From contig CM040125.1 of NCBI GenBank assembly GCA_022559845.1, positions 292,812,200 to 292,876,199 of the forward strand: DNA of 64,000 nt, written 5' to 3'. Positions 22,588-35,701 of the stretch are shown here, piece by piece (position 1 is the stretch's first letter; every line of letters begins with the position of its first letter). Both the position numbers and the translations under genes were made by a program. The notes under the pieces are model-generated. The model was not told where the DNA came from and did not search any database. It was given only the letters and a program-made list of their open reading frames with translations. Source of the DNA: Amorphophallus konjac (taxonomy: Eukaryota; Streptophyta; Magnoliopsida; Alismatales; Araceae).

Positions 22588-23091
22588 ATTTATTGACACC
22601 TAAAATATACCAGAAGAGACCGAAGCAGACTCAGGGCTCTGAAGGCTGATCAGAGGTGCAGCTCCTGCACCATCCCTGGAAGTTCTAAGAATCAGAATAG
22701 AAGAGATCCTCAACCCCTAACACTTTGTCTGGCTAAAGCCATCTCTGGTTAGGCCGCTACCCAGTACTGCTATCATTCAGATAGTCAGGCTGATAAAACT
22801 ATAACAAAATCCAGGCAACCATCTGCCTGCTGGAAAGGATCTTCAGATAATTCTGATACTCACAGAAAGGGGTTCAGGTAGCCTCACGCTCGGTCGTGAA
22901 TACAAGGCATCAGGCAACCTTGGGTAGAGCGTCTACTCTGAGAAGCCCACCACGCTGATGAAGGGATCCCATTAGGTTGATCTCGGCACCGAATGATGGA
23001 AAATGGGCCAAGCCCAACACAAGTTGAGGCGCGCCGAGAGGCTTCTTGCTGGCGCGCCGGGGAGCTCGTGCCGAGAGGCTGAGGGCCATCC

Positions 23092-23098
23092 CTCTATA
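23092..23098 (+). promoter_or_regulatory. TATA box in the element 1 LTR
   Basis: TCTATAAAGAC context, preceded at 23026-23060 by two GGCGCGCC motifs like those upstream of both TATA boxes in element D. Confidence 0.45.
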
Positions 23099-23127
23099 AA
23101 GACAACCTACAGCCCTTCGAAACAAGA

Positions 23128-23342
23128 AGGACGCCAAAAAAAAAAGAGAATAGAATATAGAAGAGAAGAAGAGGCAATAGAGGGAGTAGGGAGCAGTAGC
23201 CACCGAAAGGAAAAGGAGCTCGAGAGCCCTCTGAGGACGACAAAAAAAGTGAGAACATAATATAGAAGAGAAGAAGAGGCAATAGAGGGAACATGGAGCA
23301 GTAGCCACCGAAAGGAAAGGGAGCTCAAGAGCCCTCTAAGGA
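23128..23342 (+). repeat. Two-copy tandem duplication, ~118 bp, in the LTR leader
   Basis: The block AATATAGAAGAGAAGAAGAG through CACCGAAAGGAAA and GAGCTC(G/A)AGAGCCCTCT occurs twice in direct orientation. It lies just downstream of the TATA box. Confidence 0.75.
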
Positions 23343-23949
23343 AGCTGAGGAGAAGAGAGAGTTGCAGAGATTCGAAGGAAGAGTCAAAGTGGGATCGGTT
23401 TCAAGATGCCCTGAGGGGCTATAGTTTCCCTTTCCCCCCTGTCCTTTATTTGAATATCCCTTTCTTCTTTTGTGTCTATTTTCAAGCATCCTTGCTCTAG
23501 TAGCATTGAATGCTAATGTAGCCCCGTTATCAGGGATATAGTATATGTATGATTTTTTTTCTTTTAGTTGGATTTTTTTCTGAGCTAGATGCGTGTATGC
23601 TGTTTGGATGAATAGTTAATAAAAGAGGGCTGAAGCTCGCCATTTCATTTTCCTTTCTTCCTCTGCATCCGAGGTTCAATGTATTTAATAGCTACTGCAA
23701 ACGTATCCCGTCTGCATGAGTGTGTTCTGCCGTAGTCCTTCCCAACCTCACCTTCACATCAAGAGCCTGAGACAGTCTATCTCATGGCTTCTCGTTTGTG
23801 AAATGAAGAGGGATATACTCAAACTGGAACTCACGAGGTTCGGTCTGTAATCAGGCTCCCAGTGAGGCCCCTGAGGGAGGGCCATCTTCTCCCTGGATTA
23901 CCGTCTCTAGAACCACCTCCAGTGTTCGCCCTAAATCCCTGAATAAACC

Positions 23950-25440
23950 CCATTTAAAATTCCCAGAGTCCCCGGAAGTTCTCACCTCAGAAACCCCTTT
24001 AAACCCCACTAAAACCCTTGTTTTAGAAATCCACTCAACCTCCCGGCGCCATCATCCCTCAGCGCGAGTCTCGCGCCGAGTGCTAGCCACGCCGGTTGGA
24101 TTCTTCCCATCGCGTCGAGACCCTTCTACTCTCCTTGTCGCGCCGAGACCTCTCCATCCCTTGTGCTGAAGCCGGCCACACCGATAGCTTCGTGCCGATA
24201 CCCTCAACACTTTTGAGCTATGCCATCCTTGGTCATAATACCCTGTCCTTCCAAGAAGAAGGATTATCCTTCTCTCGACACCTATGGGAGCTACATTAAC
24301 GGGGTTCATCCCCCCCTACACTCTGCCACCCCATCAAGTCATGGAGTTCTACCACTGCATGTTCTCCATTGGCTACACAGGGGATATCAATAAGTGGATA
24401 ATTATTCGTAAGATTGAGATCCTTTTGTTGGATCCAGGGCTACGCCCGCCTCTCTTTTGGCTTCCACTCCGGCATTCCGTGGGTGGATGACCTATACTCC
24501 CCTTTTGGCATAGTCCAAAATAAAGGGGAGATGCTGCCAAAATTCATCCACGAGCTTTATTAATCGTGTAGTGCGACGGTTTCACTGAAATTATGAATCT
24601 AACCCCGGCTATGTGGCAGAGATCTGAGTTATACCATCTCACGATCCTCTGCTCACCACCGTCTGAAGGGAATATAACCATCATAGTCACATGGTCTCCT
24701 TAGACTTTCTATGGACGAGTCTGCCCTCACTCTGTATCCTACTCAAATACCACCGTGAACAAACCCATGGAACCCCCATTGAACGTAAAAGACCCATTTG
24801 AATTCATAAAGCACTCACAATCCTTGAAAGCCCGAAAGAACACAGTCTATCGGCGCCACCTGCCCTCCCGGCACCGCCTCCTCTCGGCGCCAATTTCATG
24901 CCGGGTGACGGGCACACCGAGGGACCAATCGCGCTGGTTTGTCTTTGTGCCGAACCTCAGCAGCGCCGGTTTGCCTTCGTGCCGAAACCCTGGCCCCGCC
25001 GATTCACTCTAGAATCAACCATCACTCAAACATCAGACTCCTCAGCAACTTTACTGAGCCCAAAACTAGTCTAAACTGGGTACCTTAACCTCCATGGACC
25101 ATCATGCTAGTTCCCACCATATCATGGGGGTTTCATAGTTCTCCATCCATGTCTAACGGATCTATATTGATGGGGTCTTACCCCCACATTATACGCCATT
25201 TGACCACCATGTTGTCTTCTAACCCTGCCGGCCCTTGGAGTTCTACCACTGTATGTTCTCCAATGGTCTCTAAAGGGAACATCAAGAAACACCATGGCCA
25301 TGGACATCGTCCCGTCATATTCAGATCCTTCTGGATCTCGGGCTACGCCCGGCTCTCCTTTTGGTTTCCATCCCGGCATTCCGTGGGTGGGTGACCTATA
25401 CTACCCTTTTGGCATAGTCCAAAATAAGGGGGTATGCTGT
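23950..25440 (+). repeat. Diverged ~900-bp direct duplication, function unknown
   Basis: Two copies (about 24.0-24.54 and 24.84-25.44 kb) share the order: GCGCC-rich start, TGGAGTTCTACCACTG, GGGCTACGCCC, then GGCATTCCGTGGGTGG and GGCATAGTCCAAAATAA. One frame of each gives PGIPWV/SGIPWV followed by DLY.PFGIVQNKG. Both end with a purine run before TGCTGYC (24532 and 25435), which resembles a polypurine tract plus an LTR start. I do not recognise the protein, and both copies have many stops. Confidence 0.45.
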
Positions 25441-27670
25441 CGGATTTATGCCATAACACTATTATCATATCTCGCATCGCATGGTTTTCTATGCATGTTT
25501 CACGTCCTGCTAGCAAAGTTAGCGTCACAGTCTTATCTCATTTTGCCCTCGAGTCATCCTTTCTTGGCAATCAATCAAGGGTGGTCCTCTTTCTTAGAGG
25601 ATGTAATTAACATCATAACCTTTATGGTATGGCGGACTCCGAGTCCTGACACGAATATCACAATCTACTGACTGAGTCAGATCGAGTGCACAATAAACTG
25701 TCACGCCAATGACTGGCACGCCTAATTAATAAACCAAACAAATAACAGAATAAAACATAAAAATAAGGATAGATAAAAATCCATCCCCACAAGTTTCCCG
25801 TCTATGTTGATGTGGTTCTTCGAGTGGTTTTGTGTGTCCTTCCGACACTGAGGTTTAGGGTTTCCAGTGGAGATGTTGAGGTTTTACCCGTAGTCAGTGT
25901 AGAGTACACAACGGCGAGGTCGTGTATGTGTTAGTACTTTTAGACCATGTGGTCTTGAGTTTGGATTTGTCAGTGAGGACGAGCCTGCGTGACAGAGGTG
26001 TCGTGGTGTTCCTGGTAGTGTGGCCAGCATTTCTTCATGTTGGTTTGGCAATTCCCAACTGTAAGATCGGGCTTGCTTTTCTTGCCGTTAGGAGTAGCTT
26101 GTAGCGATCCGTGGTTTCTTCGACTGTTGTCGTTACAGCTGTTCCTTTTGTTGTTGTTACTCCTGTTACTATTGCTATTGTTGTTGTTAGCACTGTGATT
26201 TACAGCTGTTGTTTCTTGATGGGGATCCGTGGGACCCCTACAGAGCCAATGAGATGAGGCCCACCCCTTTCCTTTCAGGTGTAGCTGTTCCTCCTCATGG
26301 TTCGGAGGTGCAGTGTTGTGGTTCTTAGTGCCAGCTCGCCAGAGCCGGGGGTGTACCCGGTGCTTGAGTATGGTTCTTTCTTGTAGACTGTACTCTTGTT
26401 GGACTGGACTCTATAGTTAATTTGATTAATTGAAAATGTAATTTTAATTTCTATCATTTAAACTGTTAATTATATTGGTGTTCCTGCATTATTTTAAATT
26501 TCAATGTACCTCCATACACCTTACTAACCCTTTCGAGCTTTCCTGCTCATGGGTGGCCTCTCAGGATCCAAGCGATATCGGGTTCACCCGGTATCTGGGT
26601 TTTGGGTCATTACAGTTTTGATTTCTCCCGGCCTTACTAGCGTTGTGGGAGTTACTCGTCCTGGGGTTCGATGCTCTTGTTGCGATCTTTCATTCGACGG
26701 TGGCACGTTTGAAGAAGACCATTGAGCCTCGGAGATTGCAGAGCTGGATTCTAGAGAGATCTAGGTTACTAGCGAGCAGTTTGCCAAAGCCACTGAGGGC
26801 ATGGAGCTAGTGGAGATGGCGTGTATTGGATTCACACAAGGTGCTGGAAGTTGTAGCCCATCGTCCGCGACTTGGAAATTTCATTTCGGTTTATCTCACT
26901 TGTTGGGCTTGTGGCACATGTGCATAGGGCCCGCATTGCGGAAGTAATTTGGTCTAGACACCGAACTCTCCATATAGGTGGCCATTTCGACGATTGATGG
27001 TGTGACTGGGTGTGGCGCCCATGCCGAAGGTGAAAAGAGGTCAGGGGAGCCTAGTGTAACAATGCTCTTGGCTTTGTTGCCTATGTCTGGGGCCCTATCT
27101 TGTGCAGTAGGCTTTGTGGATTTTCTGAGGAGAGGCGGCTCGGTGGAAGGAACCCTCCCCCATTAGAAATCTGAGACCGGGGGAAGCCGGGATTGTCGAG
27201 TCCATTGCACCTGGTAGGGTGGCTGGCGAGTAGTGGGAGACCATTGGTGGCTCTCTTTTATCATTTGAGGTTTCACTAGCGGGGAGCCATGGCTTGCCTC
27301 AGAAGGTGGACTCGTAGAGTGAGATTGGTGTTTTCTTAGGTTTTCCACCTTGTCTATGTCAAGGAGTGCTATGAGTATTTTTCACTCCTTGGCATGTTCC
27401 CCTGTGAGCGTGACTATAGCAGATGATGTTGCGTAGGGGGTTTGAGACTTCCCAGTGTTGGGAATCAGAGGTTCTGGGACCGCTGGTTGGCTACGAGATG
27501 ATTACCGCTCTGACTGAGGCTTTGTGATGACGCTTGTGGTTGGTTGCTAGTGGCCTACCACTTCTATCATGGTTGATTTTTTTGTAGGATGTTCGCATTA
27601 TTCATTGACCGCCTATAGGGGTGCATTGGCAAGGCTTGGCATTGACCATCCTATGGGACGGGCTGGTCAC
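25441..27670 (+). other. Unassigned region, possible degenerate LTR at 25699-26614
   Basis: No gene is recognised. A stretch beginning TGTCACGCC at 25699 and ending GGGTCATTACA at 26614 has the look of a Ty3 LTR (compare TGTAATGCCCC at 30232), but five-base flanks do not match (TAAAC and GTTTT) and no primer site follows. A TTGTTGTTGTTA trinucleotide run lies near 26150-26195. The remainder shows no repeat or long ORF. Confidence 0.3.
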
Positions 27671-27679
27671 ACCTCTGAG

Positions 27680-30231
27680 GCGTTGTAGCTGGAGTTGTGT
27701 TGTGGACTCACCTCGATGAGGCGCACTAGTCCGTTGTCGATGAAGACCCACCACAGCAAGGTGTGTTGGCCTGATGCTGCTAGAGGCGAGACTCGGCGAG
27801 ACATGTTGGCCTGGAGTTGTTGGGGATCAGCCTCAGCAAGGCCTGTAGACCTGGTGTTTCTAGCGGTCGGCCTTGGTGAGGCTGTAGACACCTAATTTCA
27901 GACATCCGGTGGACCTTATCTAGCCATCATAAAAGTGACACTTTCTTCTAGATGATTGAGAGTGTGTGGTCTTATCCTTATTTAGGTAGGCTCCACCCTA
28001 TTGCTTCGCGGATCCATATTTGTCTTATCCTTATTTACATCCTGATGTAAGTTGGCGGGGGGTTGTAGGGGGGCAATGCCCCCTTGCCCGAAAGGTTGGG
28101 TGTTCGGGGGGGGTGAGCCCCCGAGGTGATTTTTTTAAGGTATTATATACATTTTTGCACTGATCCCTAGGCGACCAGGGTGCTGGTTGCCCAGAACCCC
28201 AAGGCGGCCAGATACCTGGCCAACCAGCCAAACCAAGGTGGCTAGAGTGCTAGCCACCCAGACCCCAAGGTGGCCAGACTCTTGGCTGCCCAGATCCCCA
28301 AGGCGGCCACAACCTTGGCCGCACAGCTCCCTTGAAATAACCATCGACCTGGCCGCCTCCTAGTAACCGTAGTCAACTCCATGATTTCGCCTGCTCCGGG
28401 CACGTCCTTTGCAACCGTTCCTACTCGGGGGGGTCAAAGTGTACATAGTCTCACATGTCCTCACTTCAAAATTTGTCAAAAAGGATTTGGAATCAATCTT
28501 CAAAGGTTTTTGCTGGGAGGGAAATCCCCCACATACAAAATCCCTGTCTGGAATAACCTACAAGGGGGTTGGACATTTGGAGCCCAGGAGGCCGTAAGAG
28601 CTCGGAGAACCCTTCCTCACCTCCATCCCGTTGAAGAGCTTCATCCACAAGAGCGAGCATGTGTCTGCTACAAGAGGAGGCGATACTTGCTAAAGGCGGC
28701 CATCGGCATGGCTGCCCACCAACTCTGAACGACCACTTGCTTGGCCGCCTCCTGTTGGTCGACGGGCAAACCCCGTCCTTCTTCCCGTGTTCTCTATCTT
28801 GCTGCTTAGTTTATTTTACTGCATTACACACATACTAGACATTTCTAAATCCATATTTTAAAGAGATTTTTCAATCCAAAACATAGGGAAGGCCGATGGT
28901 CGAAAGTCTCGGCTATCCCCCTTCCCAACCCCCTTCCCGGTACGATTGACCCCATTTGCATGTTTTATTTTCTTTTCATCTCTGAGCATATAATACATTT
29001 CCTCAGTCTAATGGTGAATTTTTTGGTGTTTACTGGTTGATTCACAAGAACCTCACATTGGACTCGTAGACTCAAGCTCCCAGTTCTTGGCTGGCCGAAA
29101 GCGAGGACAGGAAGAACCCACATTCTCCCGTTTCGAAGGCATTCATGATCCTATCCATGTGAGGCTCAGGTATAAGTCTCTAGTGATCACTCCACTTCTG
29201 TCTTTCTAATCTGAGCACTATAGGCCGTAGCAACATAATCGAGAGGCTCACACACCCTTTTCGGTGCCTACAAAGGCGTGTTGACCAGGTGTTGCTGGGG
29301 ACTTGCCTCGATGATGTGTCTTGGTTTGATGTTGTTGGAGACCTGCCTCGGGGAAGCATGTCGGCCTGAGGTTGCAGGAGCCCTACCTTGACGAGGCTTC
29401 TTGATCTGAGGTTACTGGTGACCTGCCTTCGTGAGGCGTCTTGGTTTACCGTTGTTGGAGACCTACCTTAGAGAAGCAAGTCAGCCTGAGGTTGTTGGAG
29501 ACCTGCCTTGGTGAGGCATCTTGGTTTGAGGTTGATGGAGACCTGCCTCGGTGAGGCATCTTGGTCTGAAGTTATAGGACTTGCCCCTAGAGAGGCGTGT
29601 TGGCTTGAAATCATATTCGACTGACCCTTGTGGTGTATGGCCAAATGTTGATGCTGTCGGCTAACCGTCATGGCATAATGGCAGAAGTCGAGGTTGGCAG
29701 ACCCTACTGGTGTCCTGGTTGACTGCCGAGGTGTTTCAACTAGGAACCCATCTCTGCTGATCGCTGAGGTGTATTGGCAGAGAGCTACGATCGACTGATC
29801 ATTGAGGTGTCGTCGAAGGTATTGTCACTGGTCGACCATTGAGTTGCAATGATCAGAGAGTGTAATAGATCGACCCTTGGGGGTGTGTTGGTCTAGGGTT
29901 ACTGTAGACCGGCCTTCGAGGCATACTAGTCTGTAAGGTATCTTGATTTGTTCATGTGGTTATTATGGTTGATCAGCCTGTGAGGCATAGTGGCCTGTTG
30001 CTAGAGATTGGGAACTAGATACTGAAGGTCTACCTGAGTAAGGCATACTGACATGTTGTTGGCAACTGGAAGTTGAAGGCTAGAAACTAGATACTTGGAC
30101 TGGAGACCTGCCTAGCTGAGGCGTGTTGGTCTATTACTGGAAGCTAGAAGTTAGAGACAGGAAACTGGAAGCTGAAAATTTGATACTGGGACTGGGGACT
30201 GGGACTCAGATATTGGATACTAGGACAGGAG
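27680..30231 (+). repeat. Tandem array 6, ~50-bp diverged units, interrupted by a solo LTR
   Basis: Units of the form GAGACCTGCCTTGGTGAGGC with ATCTTGGTTTGAGGTTG occupy 27680-27882 and 29273 to about 30130. From 30130 to 30231 they grade into short CTGGAAGCTAGAAG repeats. Continuity of the array on both sides of 27883-29272 shows it was split by insertion. It looks like another element 3' UTR array. Its owner is not identified. Confidence 0.75.
27883..29272 (+). mobile_element. Solo LTR inside array 6
   Basis: 1390 bp starting TGTAGACACC and ending GTGCCTACA. Flanks are GAGGC (27878-27882) and AAGGC (29273-29277), a five-base target duplication with one G/A difference. The start resembles LTR B (TGTAGACACG), so a Tat-type source is likely. 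No internal coding region is present, which fits loss by LTR-LTR recombination. A run of GGCGGCCA/TGGCCGCC words at 28170-28350 forms a small internal repeat. Confidence 0.7.
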
Positions 30232-33200
30232 TGTAATGCCCCAGAAATTTTATAAAATATTTTTGAAGTATTTAAGAATTTTTTTAGGAATTTATAAGAA
30301 TTTTTAAAGACCAAAATAGATTAATAAATGAATTTTTGGGTTAAATAAATTATTATTAAGGCCCAAGTATGATAACCAATTAACCTAGCCTATTTAAATA
30401 AAGCCCAAAGGACTTAAGGACCAAGCCCATGAAGTTTGACCCATATTCTAGAAGTCTAATTAGTTATTTACGGAATATATGGGATAAATACACCCTATTT
30501 AAATAAATAAATGGATAAATGAAAAAATGAATTTGAATCAAATTCAAATTCGGCGCCCGGACCCGTAAGCGGTCTATCGCAAGACCGCCTACGTCCATCA
30601 GACGGTCGCCATAACGACCGCTTGTCTCTACAGATTCCGTGGATTGAGAAAAGAGCAAAAAGTTGGAATTTTTGGCATTTGGACTTCTAGAGACCAAGGT
30701 TTTTGGACTTATAGACGTAATTAGGACTCTCAGAGGTTGACCCAAAGATTAATAAGGACTCTAGCATCATTCTAATCTCCAAAACCCTATGAATAGACCC
30801 TAGGTTTCACTTGCGCGACCCCTATGTTTGGCTCGCGTGGAACTAAGGTAAGACGGCTTTAATTCAGGTAGGTTCTTTAGAGTTTTTTGTTCACAATATA
30901 TAGATCTAACTCTTCCCAAAATTTTATTCTAGGAGATCAAGCACGTAAGGAGTTAGAGGTGTTCAAAGTTGCTGATTTTATACCAACAACCCAGGAAATT
31001 GAGCAATGAACCAGTGAAGATTAAGAGATTAGAAACCCAAAACGAGGTATTTAGAAGTTACACCTTTAGAACTTTTTGTTCTCCTTTATATCTTCTTCTT
31101 ACCCTCCAAATTTCACGTATTTAGGTCAGAAGAATCAAGAGATATTAGGTCTTGAAGTTGCTGTTTTAGCATAGGAAGTGTAGGGAACAAGGGTTAACTT
31201 CCAGGCTTAAATTCGAAGTCAAAAGCCCAGGACAGAGGTTGGTCATCTCATGAACAGCTAAAACATTATTCTAGGATTAAAATCCCTCTTGTTGCACTTG
31301 AGTTCATGCATTATAGACCGAGAATTTCACATTTTATTTGAGTCAATGCATCTAGTGTAATGTTCATGCATAGATCCTAACCCTAATGAAAATAAGAAAT
31401 TCTCTTGTAAATTTCACAGAACCCATGCATATTGTTGACTTATTCTTTGTTCTTGCATGCTAAAGAGTTTATATATGTTGGTTTCCAGGCATGATATGTC
31501 TTGGATTAACCTTTAGTTTCAATTGTTTAGTTTCTGTCAACTAACCATAAACGACCTAATAATGGACCGCCAGTAGTTGGTTAGCGGCCCCACGATAGAC
31601 CGCTTGTCGAGGATTAGCAGCCAATATATAGACCGTTTGTTTTCCTACGATTTCACTATTATAGAACCATAAGCAGATTTACGATAGACCGCTTAGCACT
31701 ACAAACGGCTGTATATTAAACCGTTTGCAACTCTTAGTTCTGTATTTTTGGTTAGTCTAAAACCTAATGCAGAATCACCCTATCTCTTATATGATAAACC
31801 TAGTTAGTTAAGTTTTATCCCTGTTACTGGCATTATTTATGTACATATAGAGATTTCTTGTAGATTTCATGTTTCTTACGCATTAGAACTTATTTTAAAC
31901 ATAAGTTAATTTCTTGCCAAATTCATACATTTTGTATTTAACACATGTTTTAAAGTAGATGAATGTGGTTCACTATAGATTCCTTATTGATCCTCTTCTC
32001 ATCTATAGAGTCATTTTCATAAGTACATAGCATATATCTCGGTATATGACCATTAGTTACACCTATGCACATTAGGCACACAATCTTGGACTTGATAACC
32101 TCTCATTTAGATATTCCTTCCAACAGACTAGGAAATCTTATTTCAAGGCCTCTTTAATTCTCCGCGAGCCTGGGATTCCCTCTAGGACGCCGAGTTGGTT
32201 GTACCATTAAAGCCCATTGTCTAGAAAGCACTTATACCGGTGTTTTATATTCCTGGAACATAGCAGCCTTCTGGTTGACCGCCAGAGTCTGCTAGCGGCC
32301 CTTCACTAGACCACTAACGGATCCTAGACGGTTCTTCATTTGACCGCTAAAGACTCCAGATAATCTATTTTAAATATCGAACAGTCTTGTCATTAACGGT
32401 CCAGAACTAGACCACTTTATTCAAGAAACGACCCAGAAAACGACCGCTATTTTCTTGAGTACAGTTAACCCGAGGTTTGACACAAGGGTTAATATTCCTA
32501 TGATCCCAGTTGGACTATTTATTTTCTGGGACTTGTCACCTTAATCAAGATATAGTAAATAAATTATGAAAAATAAAGAAAGTACTGTTATGCTGTCAAA
32601 ATTCTCTCCAAAAGCATAACCTAGTTATTAATGCATTTCTTGAACTCTCATATTCATATTTTGAGCATTCTCTTATTGACATTGTATCTTGAAGACCATT
32701 ATTGAACTTGTTACTTACACGGCCAAACTTTATTGATTATATACATGGAAGTAGCTTGATTTATACTTGAAGATGCAGTTCAAGCACTGATTGTGTTCAA
32801 AGGCTCTATGCTAGTCCTTTCGACTGATTATCAGAAACATACTATATAAACCATGGGATATGATGCTACTGGCGTCACATTGTGCTGGGAGTACTTTCTT
32901 TATAAATAAGTGAAAATCCACGGGGCCTTGAATATAGATCCACATAAATTCACTAAGTACTTGCTGTTAAGCGAAAGGTACTTAAGTGCTTGTTACATGA
33001 CTTGCTAGTACATTCTTGTTACATTCTTGTTCATGAAAGGCCATTGTTACATTCTTTGATTATACTAGCCCAATCATTGTCTCATATCTCAAATATGATA
33101 ATGTCTTGTTACTTTGGTTGTACTCACGTGATTTATCGTATCTGCATGATTTTATCTTGTTCTTTAGGGCTAAGACATTAATCACTTTAACATTGCCTTT

Positions 33201-33587
33201 ATGTTGATGCGAAGATACCTACTGGGCAAGTGTGATCATTACCTATTTTCCAATCTTTTCAAGAAGTACCAGTGGGTCAGATTCAGATTTAGGTCATTCC
33301 AATGATGGGTCCGAGAGCGATTAAAGAGTGAAGACTTAGGAAGTCCAAAATGTCTAGATTGAGTCTATGTAATTTTCTCTTATTGAGTCTAGCAAATTTA
33401 AGGTCAATGTCTCATGTACTTGAATTATGGTTGTTATTTTTAATAAAAGTGAAGATTTGAGTAAGTTATTGTGCAATTACTTTGTGTGATTATTTTACGC
33501 TCTGATTATTCTCGCTTTTAAGAGGCTTATCATGCCGGCTGTTCGCGTTCCCGATTGTTTCCGCTGCATAAATCTCGGGGCGTGACA
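30232..33587 (+). repeat. 5' LTR of element C (3.36 kb)
   Basis: It begins TGTAATGCCCCAGAAATTTT and ends GGGGCGTGACA, with a primer site seven bases on. No coding region lies inside. A TAGACCGCTT-like motif recurs (30570, 31595, 31632, 31686, 32310-32340) in a GCGG/CCGC-rich setting. Confidence 0.8.
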
Positions 33588-33594
33588 GTTAAGT

Positions 33595-33606
33595 TGATAT
33601 CAGAGC
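33595..33606 (+). other. Primer binding site of element C (initiator tRNA-Met, one mismatch)
   Basis: TGATATCAGAGC; the canonical site has TGG at the start, so one G-to-A change is present. Confidence 0.8.
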
Positions 33607-33820
33607 CTAGGGCCTAGAAGTCCTAGGAAAAAGTATGTCATGTCATAGGCTAAGTCCAAGGCTTAGGGACCCAGACCTATGAACTAAGGAAGAAATTCCC
33701 CCACCTATGTGAGAATTGGGTAGAGCTCGGGATGAGATAGTAAATTAGCTCTAGATTAACCCTTTTAGATTCCATAGGAGTTAATGATTTGTTATTTCTC
33801 TCAGGTACAATATTATCTCC

Positions 33821-35440
33821 ATGGCTCCTCGTGTGGACTGGGGCGGTATGTAGCAAACTGTTGCAGGTCTCACCCAAGCATTACAGAATATGGCCCAAAC
33901 AGGCGCTAGGGCGGGCGCTGGAGATTTACATCGCAACTTTCGGAGTCTAAACCCTCCACGATTCTATGGTTCTTCTAATCCAGACGAAGCTGAGAACTGG
34001 ATTGATGAGATGAACCGTATATTTGATGTCATACAATGTGCTGACCAAGAGAAAGTGTGTCTTCCCGCTTTTCAACTTTACAAAGATGCACGCACATGGT
34101 GGAAGTCGATTCCGGCACCGCCAGTTGATGCACCCCATACATGGGAAGGTTTTTTTACGCTATTCCATGCCAAATATTTTTCTGAGCATGTCAAGGAGAA
34201 GAAGGCTATGGAATTCACTTATTGACGCCAGGGCATGTTGTCGGTGGCAGAATATGAGCTTAAGTTTTCTAGGCTGGCATCGTATGCTCCTCATCTGGTC
34301 AGTACCGACTTACTAAAGGCTAATCGGTTTCTGGATGGTTTAAGACCCGATTTTATTCTGCAGCTCGGGACTCAAAACTTCCGTACTTATGCGGAGATGG
34401 TCCAACGGGCATATTTGTGCAAAAGGACCTTAGAGAAGGTCAAAAAATTAAATGGAAAAGGTAAAGAACCAAGCCGAAGATCAGATCGGCGTGATAAGAA
34501 AGGCAAGTTTAGTATCACAGAACCCTACAAATCCCATGATAAGAAGAAGAGATCCTGGAATAGTAGTGGTAGTGGCTACCACAAAAATAAGAAAGTTAAG
34601 GAAGAAGATAAGCAGGTCGCCACGGCATGTACTTTTTGTGAGAAGTTCGATCATTCGGTCTAAGAATGCTGGAAGTGCCTTGGTGCTTGTCTACGTTGTG
34701 GTAGCCGGGAGCACCGCATGCCGGATTGCCCCCTTATGAAGGAACTATCTTCTAGAAGTGGACATAAGAGACATGCTCATCTCAATGCTATTCGAGATGA
34801 TGAAGCACCCAAGGATGATAGGCTTATGGAAGGTACCGTTCACATTTGTTCCCATCTTGCTTTTGTACTATTCGATACTGGTGCTTCTCATTCCTTTATA
34901 TCTACCACCTTTGCAAAGACCTTGCCAGTTTCATCAATTCCTTTACCTTCGGACCTTGCTATTACTACACCTTTAGGTCCTGGAACCAAACTCACAAACT
35001 ATTATCCTAATAGTGAGGTAAGGGTAAAAGGTCACAATCTCCCTGCAAACCCCATATGCCTTGACATGGAGGGCTACGATGCTATATTAGGTGTAGATTG
35101 GCTTATAGACCATATCACCGATATAAATTCTTGTAATCGGATTATCTCCTTTCGAAAACCAGGTCTTCTAAGGTTTTCTTTCCTTGATATCAAATATAGG
35201 AAGCACCATGCCATTATTTCATCTCTTCACGCTTGAAAATTTATTTCGTAAGGATGTGAAGCCTTTCTTGCTTCCATAATTATCACTGAATCCAAAGAGG
35301 TTACCTTAAAAGATATTCCTATCGTAAATGAGTTTCCTGATGTATTTCCATCAGATTTACCCGGTTTACCACCCGAAAGGGAAGTAAACTTCTCCATTGA
35401 ACTCATTCCCAGAGCATCACCTGTTTTAATAGCTCCCTAC
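33821..35440 (+). pseudogene. gag-protease-RT start of element C, decayed and interrupted
   Basis: A single frame from ATG 33821 carries Ty3 Gag (NPPRFYGSSNPDEAENWI, W near TWWKSI, YELKFSRLASYAP, FLDGLRPDF). One intact zinc knuckle follows (CLRCGSREHRMPDC), with an upstream partial CTFCEKFDHSV that a stop cuts. The protease active site is LFDTGASHSFI, and the conserved GVDWL site is present. The reverse transcriptase opening FPDVFPSDLPGLPPEREV runs to IAPY, where element A begins at 35441. In-frame stops lie at 33851, 34223, 34661, 35234 and 35249. The frame is otherwise kept. Polyprotein cleavage would have given Gag, protease and RT. This copy cannot. Confidence 0.88.
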
Positions 35441-35701
35441 TATAGACACGCCATTCTTGACGTCTCCTGAGAAAGTCTCATATTACTATACAACGCCCCG
35501 CAACGGCTTACGCGTTTTGAATCACTTGAGTGCTTCCTTTTCTTGAGTCTTCTTCCGCCCTTTTCGGCATCCGGAATCGTCTCGTCACGGCATTCGAACG
35601 GCATCAACACCAGTCAGACGCATCAGGAGGTTCCGGAACCAGGAAGGGTGTCTGCCGGGCGGCCGCCAACGCCTGAACTGAGGACCCGGGTGGGTCTTTA
35701 T

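Larger units (their letters stand above)
22591..23760 (+). repeat. 3' LTR of element 1 (right end not resolved)
   Basis: It starts at TATTGACACC or TGACACC (22591-22594) right after the polypurine tract. Supporting features are a TATA box near 23092 and AATAAA near 23620. Two GGCGCGCC-containing blocks lie upstream of the TATA box. The 5' LTR is outside the window, so the right end (about 23.75 kb is a guess) and the target duplication cannot be checked. Confidence 0.55.
30232..35440 (+). mobile_element. Element C: long-LTR Ty3/gypsy, 5' part only
   Basis: The 5' LTR (30232-33587), primer site, gag, protease and the first part of reverse transcriptase are present. Element A then interrupts the coding sequence at 35441. 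LTR length, the TGTAATGCCCC start and CGTGACA end, and the Gag-CCHC-DTGA order resemble Del/Tekay-like Ty3 elements. The left flank is AGGAG (30227-30231). The right end lies beyond the window. Confidence 0.8.

Noticed and set aside
25699..26614. A second solo LTR with TG...CA ends
   Set aside because: Flanking five-base sequences do not match and no primer site or partner LTR is present. Kept only as a low-confidence remark.
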